A DNA stretch of 53,740 nt from Longimicrobium sp. (lineage in GTDB: Bacteria; Gemmatimonadota; Gemmatimonadetes; Longimicrobiales; Longimicrobiaceae). Within the stretch, counting starts at the first letter, position 1. Every line of letters starts with the position of its first letter. Below, piece after piece: positions 47,867 to 53,740 of the stretch. The notes beneath the pieces were generated by a model. It had not been told where the DNA came from. It did no database searches and saw only the letters and a program-made list of their open reading frames with translations. The DNA is taken from assembly GCA_036377595.1 (NCBI GenBank), contig DASUYB010000098.1, positions 1 to 53,740 on the forward strand, in the 5' to 3' direction. Made by a program: the position numbers and the translations under genes.

Positions 47867-50137
47867 ATGCGCGCCGAGCACGTCCCGTCTGCCAGCCCCG
47901 GCGAGAGTCCGCCGCCCCCGCAGTCCGCGCCGCGCCGCCCGCGCAGCGTCCGCGCCGTTCCGCGCGTCCCCGACGGGCCGCACGCGATCCCGCGCGCGGT
48001 GCGCCCGCGCCCCGTGCCGCGCGGCGCCGACCTGGACAACCCGGCGCTGTACTTCAACCGCGAGCTGGGGCTGCTGGACTTCAACTGGCGCGTGCTCGCG
48101 CAAGCGCTGGACACGCGCACGCCGCTGCTGGAGCGCGTGCGCTTCCTGGCCATCGCCTCCAGCAACCTGGACGAGTTCTTCCAGAAGCGCGTGGGCGGCC
48201 TCAAGGGCCAGCTCGCGGCCGGCGTGCAAGCGCTTTCGACCGACGGACGCACGCCGGCGGAGCAGCTGGAGCTGATCGGCAACGCCGCGCTGGAGATGCA
48301 CGCGGCGCTCGGCGACACCTGGGAGCAGGTGCTCAAGCCGCTCCTGCGCACCGAGGCCGACGTCGTGGTCTCGCACTACCACGAGCTCGACACGCCGCAG
48401 CGGCGCGCGCTCGACGAGCACTTCCGCGAGCAGATCTACCCCGTCCTCACCCCGCTGGCGGTCGACCCCGGGCACCCGTTTCCCTTCATCTCCAACCTGA
48501 GCCTGTCGCTGGCGGTGCTGATGCGCCACGCCGCGCGCAGCACCTATCACTTCGCCCGCATCAAGGTCCCCCCCCAGAACGGGCGCTGGCTCCCCGTTCC
48601 CCACAGCGAGCACCGCTTCCACTTCGTCCCCGTGGAGCAGGTGATCCAGGCCAACGTGGGCTCGCTGTTCCGGGGGATGGAGATCGTGAACGTCCACCCC
48701 TTCCGCGTCACCCGCAGCGCGGCCGTGGACCGGGGAGACGACGAGGCCGAGGACCTGCTGGCGCTGATCAGCGAGGAACTGCGCGAGCGCCGCTTCGCCC
48801 CGGTCGTGCGCCTGGAGGTGGACCGGGCGATGCCGCGCGAGGTGCGGCAGCTGCTGGTGCGCGAGCTGGAGCTGGAGGAGCAGGACGTGTACGAGGCGGG
48901 CGGGCTGATCGCCCACGCGGACTGCGCCGTGCTCGCCGAGCTCGACGTCCCCGCGCACAAGTACGAGCCGTGGGAGCCCGTCGTCCCCGAGCCGCTGCAG
49001 CACGAGGGCGAGACCGAGGAGGAACGCAACATCTTCTCCATCCTCCGCCGCGGCGACGTCCTCGTCCATCACCCGTACGACTCCTTCCCGGCCAGCGTAC
49101 AGCGGCTGCTGGAGGAGGCGGCGGTCGACCCGCGCGTGGTGGCCATCAAGCAGACGCTCTACCGCACCGGCGGCGAGGCCAGCCCCATCGTGAAGGCGCT
49201 GATCCGCGCCGCCGAGCTGGGGAAGCAGGTGGCGGTGCTGATCGAGGTGACCGCGCGCTTCGACGAGGAGAACAACATCCGCGGCGCGGAGATGCTGGAA
49301 GACGCCGGGGTGCACGTGACCTACGGCCTGGTGGGGCTGAAGACGCACAGCAAGGTCGCGCTGATCGTGCGCGACGAGGGCGGGCCGCCGCGCACCTACT
49401 GCCACATCGGCACCGGCAACTACCACGCGCGCACGTCGCGGATGTACAGCGACCTGGGGCTGCTGACCTGCCACGACGAGATCGGCGACGACCTGGTGAA
49501 CCTGTTCCACTTCCTCACCGGGTACGCGCCCGACCAGCAGTACACGCGGCTGCTCGTGGCCCCGCGCGACATGCGGCGGGTGTTCGAGGAGCGTATCGAG
49601 CGCGAGGTGCAGCACCAGCGGCGGTACGCGAACGGCCGCATCATCGCCAAGATGAACGCGCTCGACGACCCCGGCATTATCCGCGAGCTGTACCGCGCCT
49701 CGCGCGAGGGGGTGAAGATCGATCTCATCGTGCGCGGGCACAGCCGTCTCCGCCCGGGGCTGGCGGGGTACAGCGAGAACATCCGCGTGGTGAGCCTGGT
49801 GGGCCGCTTCCTGGAGCACGACCGCGTCTTCCACTTCGCCAACAACGGCGACCCCGAGGTGTTCATCGGCAGCGCGGACTGGCGCGAGCGCAACCTGAAC
49901 GAGCGGGTGGAGACGATCGTCCCCGTGCTGGACCCCGCGCTGAAGGAGCGGCTGCTGCGCCTGCTGGACGCCGCGCTGGCCGACAACCGCCTGTCGTGGG
50001 AGCTGCAGCCCGACGGCCACTGGCGCCCGCGCACACCGGGTCCGGACGAGCCGGAGATCAACTACCACGACCTGCTGATGCGCGACGCGCTCGAGCGCAG
50101 CCGCCAGCGCGCCCGCCCCTGGGAGGTGATGCTGTAA
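47867..50137 (+). CDS. ppk1: Polyphosphate kinase 1
   Basis: 756 aa. Reversibly moves the gamma-phosphate of ATP to polyphosphate. N-terminal DNPALYFNRELGLLDFNWRV and LAIASSNLDEFFQKRVGGL are strongly conserved; GHPFPFISNLSLSLAV, HHPYDSFPASVQRL, KQTLYRTGGEASPI, RFDEENNIR, and CHIGTGNYHARTSRMYSDLG in the catalytic C1/C2 region carry the phosphorylated and binding residues. A basic, Pro-rich N-terminal extension of about 60 residues is extra. Full length for the family. Confidence 0.97.
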   Translation: MRAEHVPSASPGESPPPPQSAPRRPRSVRAVPRVPDGPHAIPRAVRPRPVPRGADLDNPALYFNRELGLLDFNWRVLAQALDTRTPLLERVRFLAIASSNLDEFFQKRVGGLKGQLAAGVQALSTDGRTPAEQLELIGNAALEMHAALGDTWEQVLKPLLRTEADVVVSHYHELDTPQRRALDEHFREQIYPVLTPLAVDPGHPFPFISNLSLSLAVLMRHAARSTYHFARIKVPPQNGRWLPVPHSEHRFHFVPVEQVIQANVGSLFRGMEIVNVHPFRVTRSAAVDRGDDEAEDLLALISEELRERRFAPVVRLEVDRAMPREVRQLLVRELELEEQDVYEAGGLIAHADCAVLAELDVPAHKYEPWEPVVPEPLQHEGETEEERNIFSILRRGDVLVHHPYDSFPASVQRLLEEAAVDPRVVAIKQTLYRTGGEASPIVKALIRAAELGKQVAVLIEVTARFDEENNIRGAEMLEDAGVHVTYGLVGLKTHSKVALIVRDEGGPPRTYCHIGTGNYHARTSRMYSDLGLLTCHDEIGDDLVNLFHFLTGYAPDQQYTRLLVAPRDMRRVFEERIEREVQHQRRYANGRIIAKMNALDDPGIIRELYRASREGVKIDLIVRGHSRLRPGLAGYSENIRVVSLVGRFLEHDRVFHFANNGDPEVFIGSADWRERNLNERVETIVPVLDPALKERLLRLLDAALADNRLSWELQPDGHWRPRTPGPDEPEINYHDLLMRDALERSRQRARPWEVML

Positions 50138-50160
50138 CGACTTCGGTCAAGGGAAGGGAA

Positions 50161-50230
50161 TCACACGGAGGGAACGGAGGGAACGGAGGAACAGCGGCAG
50201 TCCTCCGTTCCCTCCGTTTCCTCCGTGTGA
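50161..50230. repeat. Hairpin of GGAGGGAAC words after ppk
   Basis: TCACACGGAGGGAACGGAGG and its near complement form a stem of about 30 bp with the loop ACAGCGGCAG. Another member of the word-reiterating hairpins; probable terminator of ppk. Confidence 0.8.
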
Positions 50231-50319
50231 GACTTGCTGTTTCTGACCCGCACCGGGCGTGAGGCTTGCGAGCCACCGCGGTCGATCACGGACACGACGA
50301 CCCTGGACAGGCGCGGACG

Positions 50320-51234
50320 ATGGAGAAGCGGCGGATCGGATCGCTCGAGGTGTCGGTGGTGGGGCTGGGATGCAACAACTTCGGGCGGAGAGTCGACGCG
50401 GCGGGGACGGCGGCGGTGGTCGACGCGGCGCTGGACGCAGGGGTGAATTTCCTCGACACGGCCGACATCTACGGCAGCGGCCAGAGCGAGGAGTACCTTG
50501 GCCGCGCGCTGCAGGGCCGGCGCGAGCAGGTGGTGCTGGCGACGAAGTTCGGGATGAAGATGGACGAACAGCGCCACGGCGCCCGTCCCGATTACATCCG
50601 CCACGCCGTGGAGGACAGCCTGCGGCGGCTGCGCACGGACCGCATCGACCTCTACCAGCTGCACACGCCAGACGAGACGGTGCCCATCGCCGACACGCTG
50701 GCCGCGCTGGACGAGCTGGTGCGCGCCGGCAAGGTGCGCGAGATCGGCTGCTCCAACTTCTCCGCTGCGCAGCTGCACGAGGCGGCAGATGCGGTGCGAC
50801 CGGGCGCGGCGCGGTTCGCCAGCGTGCAGAACGAGTACAGCCTGCTGCACCGCGAGCCGGAGGACGGCGTGCTGGACGCGTGCGAGCGGCTGGGGATCGC
50901 CTTCATCCCCTATTACCCGCTGGCCAGCGGGCTGCTGACGGGGAAGTACCGCCGGGGCGAACCAGTCCCCCAGGGCGCCAGGCTCTCCGACGAGCGCGTC
51001 GCCGACCGGAGATCGGACGAGAAGCTCCAACTCGTGGAGAGGTTGATCGCGTTCGCCGAGGCGCGGGGGCACACGCTCCTGGAGCTGGCGTTCTCGTGGC
51101 TCCTAGCGCGCCGCGCCGTCGCCTCCGTCATCGCCGGCGCGACGAAGCCGGAGCAGGTGCGCAGCAACGCCGCCGCGGCCGGGTGGACGCTGACGGAGGA
51201 CGAGCTCGCCGAGGTGGACCGCATTCTCGGGTGA
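50320..51234 (+). CDS. Aldo/keto reductase
   Basis: 304 aa from ATG 50320. NADP-dependent reduction of carbonyls on a TIM barrel. Motifs: NFLDTADIYGSGQSEEYLGRA with catalytic Asp and Tyr, VLATKFGMKMDEQ with catalytic Lys, RIDLYQLHTPDETVPI with the His, and REIGCSNFSAAQL. It ends AEVDRILG. It resembles the yeast-like AKR11/12 group; the substrate is unknown. Expressed alone, between two hairpin repeats. Confidence 0.94.
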   Translation: MEKRRIGSLEVSVVGLGCNNFGRRVDAAGTAAVVDAALDAGVNFLDTADIYGSGQSEEYLGRALQGRREQVVLATKFGMKMDEQRHGARPDYIRHAVEDSLRRLRTDRIDLYQLHTPDETVPIADTLAALDELVRAGKVREIGCSNFSAAQLHEAADAVRPGAARFASVQNEYSLLHREPEDGVLDACERLGIAFIPYYPLASGLLTGKYRRGEPVPQGARLSDERVADRRSDEKLQLVERLIAFAEARGHTLLELAFSWLLARRAVASVIAGATKPEQVRSNAAAAGWTLTEDELAEVDRILG

Positions 51235-51250
51235 TCCATCAACAGAAGAG

Positions 51251-51320
51251 CTCCACGCAGAGTCAGCAGAGTCAGCAGTTGAACAGCGGTTTTCTGCTGA
51301 CTCTGCTAACTCTGCGTGAG
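51251..51320. repeat. Hairpin of GAGTCAGCA words
   Basis: CTCCACGCAGAGTCAGCAGA and GACTCTGCTAACTCTGCGTG arms pair over about 27 bp with a short loop. Terminator-like, between the aldo/keto reductase and the S9 peptidase. Confidence 0.8.
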
Positions 51321-51420
51321 ACATTCTCCTTCTTTATCGCGTTGCCTGTGCTGATTTCTTAGCGTACCTTGCGCGCTTCGTCCGCCGATCTCCCCAATCC
51401 CTTCGCTCCCCCGAGCCCGA

Positions 51421-53682
51421 ATGACTCGTTCGACCCAAACGCGCGCCGCGTCGATGCTGCTGGCCGCCGCGCTGGCGGTGGTGCCCGCGCTGGCCGGCGC
51501 GCAGCAGAAGCAGCGCTTCGCCAGCCTGCAGGAGGCGCTGGCCGCCACGGGCGCGCTGTCCGGCCGCAACGGCCCGCGCAGCGTCAACTGGATCGACGAA
51601 GGGAGCCGGTTCAGCTACCTGGACCGCGACGCGCAGGGGAAGGACGTGATCAAGGCGTACGACCCCGCAACCGGCGCGGAAAGCACCCTCTTCTCCGCGC
51701 AGGGGATGACCTTCCCCGGGTCGCAGACGCCGTTCGAGTACGAGAGCTTCCAGTGGGCGCAGGACTCGAAGCACCTGGTCTTCCAGTCCAACTTCCAGCC
51801 CATCTACCGCCGCTCGGGGACGGCGGACTACTACATCTACTCGCTGGCCGACCGGTCGCTGCAGCTGGCCACGCGCGGCGCACGCACGGCCGAGCTCTCG
51901 CCCGACGGGTCGATGCTGGGCTTCGAGCGCGGCGGCGACATGTACGTGACGGACCTGGCCACGCACACCGAGCGCCGGTTGACGAATGACGCCACGCTGC
52001 ACGTGTTCAACGGGCACTTCGACTGGGTCTACGAGGAGGAGTTCGGCCTCGCGCAGGCGTGGAAGTGGTCGCCCGACAGCCGCAGGATCGCGTTCTGGCA
52101 GGTGGACGAGAGCGCCGAGCCCATCTACATGCTGAGCGACCTCTCCGGGCTGCATCCCAGCTACGACAGCATCCCCTATCCCAAGGTCGGCGATCCCAAT
52201 CCGAAGGTGCGCATCGGCGTGGTGGACGCGCGTAGCGGGCGGAAGACCTGGCTCGACACCGGCCTCACCGGCGACTTCTACATCCCCCGGATCTACTGGA
52301 CCAGCCGGCCCGACACCATCGCCGTGCTGACGCTGAGCCGCGCGCACAACGAGCTGCGCGTGTTCTTCTTCGACGTGAACACCGGCGGGCGGCGGCAGGT
52401 GATGATGCAGCGGTCGGACGCGTGGATCGACCTGTACGACTTCTACGCGGGGATCGACGACATGATGACCTTCCCGGCCGGGATGCACGAGTTCTTCTGG
52501 ATCTCGGACCAGGACGGGTGGCAGCACGTGTACCGCTACGACTACTCGGGGCGGCTGGTGAACCAGGTGACGAAGGGGAACTTCACCGTCACCCGCGTGG
52601 AGGGGATCGACCCGCGCACGCAGACCATCTACTACTCGTCCACGCAGGACTCGCCGCTGCAGCGCCAGATGTACGCGGTGAGGTTCGACGGCAGCGGGAC
52701 GCGGAAGATCACCTCCGCGCCGGGGACGCACCACTTCGACATGTCGCCCAGCACCGCCTACTTCATCGACCGCTGGACGAGCGTGCGGCAGCCCAAGCAG
52801 GTGGAGCTGTGGTCGCCGCAGCGCGGGAAGCTGCGGACGATGGAGGCCAATCCGCAGGTGACGCAGTGGCTGGCCACGCACGAGTACTCGCCCGCCGAGC
52901 CGTTCTCGTTCACCACCGCCGACGGGGTGCGGATCGACGCATCGATGATCAAGCCGGTGCCCTTCGACCCCACGAAGAAGTATCCCGTGGTCTTCGACAT
53001 CTACGGCGGGCCGGGGTCGCAGCAGGTGTACGACCAGTTCGCCACCGACGGCTACGACCAGTGGCTGGCCCAGCACGGCTACATCGTCATCGGCGTGAAC
53101 AACCGCGCGACCAACAACTACGGCGCGGCGTTCATGAAGACGGTCTACAAGCACCTGGGGCGGTGGGAGGCGCACGACTTCGCGGAGACGGCGAAGCATC
53201 TCGCGACGCTGCCGTACGTGGACGCGCGGCGGGTGGGGATCATCGGCACCAGCTACGGCGGCTACGCGGTGCTGATGGCGATGGAGCTCTACCCCGAGCT
53301 CTTCCCCGTGGGCGTGGCGAACAGCGCCGTGGCCGACTGGCGCTTCTACGACTCGATCTACACCGAGCGCTACATGGGGCTGCTGAGCGAGAATCTGGAG
53401 GGCTACAAGGAGAGCTCGCCGCTGGAGAACGCCGCGAAGATGCGCGGGCACCTGCTGCTGATCCACTCGCTGCTGGACGACAACGTGCATCCGCAGAACA
53501 CCATGCAGCTGCTGACGGCGTTCACCGCGCTGGGGAAGGACGTGGACCTGCGCATCTATCCGCCCGGCCACCACGGCGCGGCGTACGACTTCAACAGCTA
53601 CCGCCTGATCAGCCAGGTGACGGACGAGTGGCTGGGCCGCTGGCTGCAGGGTGCGACCCCGCCGGCGATCGCGGCGCGGTAA
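51421..53682 (+). CDS. Dipeptidyl-peptidase IV-like S9 peptidase, exported
   Basis: 753 aa. Signal peptide (ASMLLAAALAVVPALAGAQ). Beta-propeller with blades from about 50 to 470 (for example FEYESFQWAQDSKHL, AFWQVDESAEPIYM), including the DPP-IV-type WVYEEEF double-Glu segment that anchors the substrate amino end. The catalytic alpha/beta-hydrolase has IIGTSYGGYAVLMAM (Ser), LLDDNVHPQNTM (Asp), and YPPGHHGAAYDF (His). It releases dipeptides from Xaa-Pro-type N-termini in the periplasm. Complete at the 3' end; 58 bp remain before the window ends, with no feature. Confidence 0.95.
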   Translation: MTRSTQTRAASMLLAAALAVVPALAGAQQKQRFASLQEALAATGALSGRNGPRSVNWIDEGSRFSYLDRDAQGKDVIKAYDPATGAESTLFSAQGMTFPGSQTPFEYESFQWAQDSKHLVFQSNFQPIYRRSGTADYYIYSLADRSLQLATRGARTAELSPDGSMLGFERGGDMYVTDLATHTERRLTNDATLHVFNGHFDWVYEEEFGLAQAWKWSPDSRRIAFWQVDESAEPIYMLSDLSGLHPSYDSIPYPKVGDPNPKVRIGVVDARSGRKTWLDTGLTGDFYIPRIYWTSRPDTIAVLTLSRAHNELRVFFFDVNTGGRRQVMMQRSDAWIDLYDFYAGIDDMMTFPAGMHEFFWISDQDGWQHVYRYDYSGRLVNQVTKGNFTVTRVEGIDPRTQTIYYSSTQDSPLQRQMYAVRFDGSGTRKITSAPGTHHFDMSPSTAYFIDRWTSVRQPKQVELWSPQRGKLRTMEANPQVTQWLATHEYSPAEPFSFTTADGVRIDASMIKPVPFDPTKKYPVVFDIYGGPGSQQVYDQFATDGYDQWLAQHGYIVIGVNNRATNNYGAAFMKTVYKHLGRWEAHDFAETAKHLATLPYVDARRVGIIGTSYGGYAVLMAMELYPELFPVGVANSAVADWRFYDSIYTERYMGLLSENLEGYKESSPLENAAKMRGHLLLIHSLLDDNVHPQNTMQLLTAFTALGKDVDLRIYPPGHHGAAYDFNSYRLISQVTDEWLGRWLQGATPPAIAAR

Positions 53683-53740
53683 ACAGCGGGGGCGCTTCGC
53701 GCCGGGCCCTCATCCCCCCCGGCCCCCCTTCTCCCGATAA

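Overview
The window is high-GC DNA from a Gram-negative bacterium. Outer-membrane and envelope genes (a TonB-dependent receptor, a lipobox lipoprotein, a DPP-IV-like peptidase), pinensin-type RiPP leaders and many dispersed intergenic repeats suggest a Gemmatimonadota/Longimicrobium-like organism. That assignment is inference; no rRNA or other decisive marker is present.

Region 1 (1-10813) is a probable defence island beside a tRNA-Pro(GGG) gene. A tyrosine integrase and an excisionase-like HTH protein lie against the tRNA 3' end. Further in are two different GHKL ATPases, a GTGA-coupled Rossmann/methyltransferase-like protein, and a minus-strand run of ParB-like protein, PD-(D/E)XK nuclease, SNF2 helicase and second ParB-like protein. 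Three copies of the palindrome CATTCCG-NN-CGGAATG bound these modules. Next to the second copy is a truncated relic of the 3' end of a paralogue of the first GHKL gene, so the island appears to have grown by cassette exchange. I do not recognise this gene set as a named system.

Region 2 (about 11165-24812) is a lanthipeptide-type RiPP operon, nearly all translationally coupled. It encodes a class C-like serine hydrolase, a stand-alone LanM-like cyclase with a CCG zinc motif, an ABC exporter without a peptidase domain, a GT2-like protein, a GT51 peptidoglycan transglycosylase without a membrane anchor, two Cys-rich precursors, an S8 leader-peptidase candidate, a LanB-N dehydratase, and a SpaB_C elimination protein fused to an M15 (VanY-like) peptidase domain. 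Precursor 1 has Cys at every third residue for 16 positions. Two more precursors with the same leader type sit alone at 34.5-35.0 kb. Three peptidoglycan-related activities in one RiPP operon suggest a cell-wall target or self-protection.

Region 3 (25-53.7 kb) is mostly chromosomal housekeeping: M61 peptidase and proline dehydrogenase, RecG, a GNAT protein, FtsY, a TonB receptor, MoaB, a TVP38 membrane protein, a DUF1499 protein, an arsenosugar-type pair (AhpD-like plus ArsS), a nucleotidyltransferase/winged-helix pair resembling a toxin-antitoxin locus, an SDR, a multi-pass membrane protein, polyphosphate kinase, an aldo/keto reductase and a DPP-IV-like S9 peptidase. A single-gene IS66 element (37638-39120) lies between two inverted copies of a roughly 157-bp hairpin repeat. 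Intergenic spaces carry unusual long hairpins built from reiterated short words.
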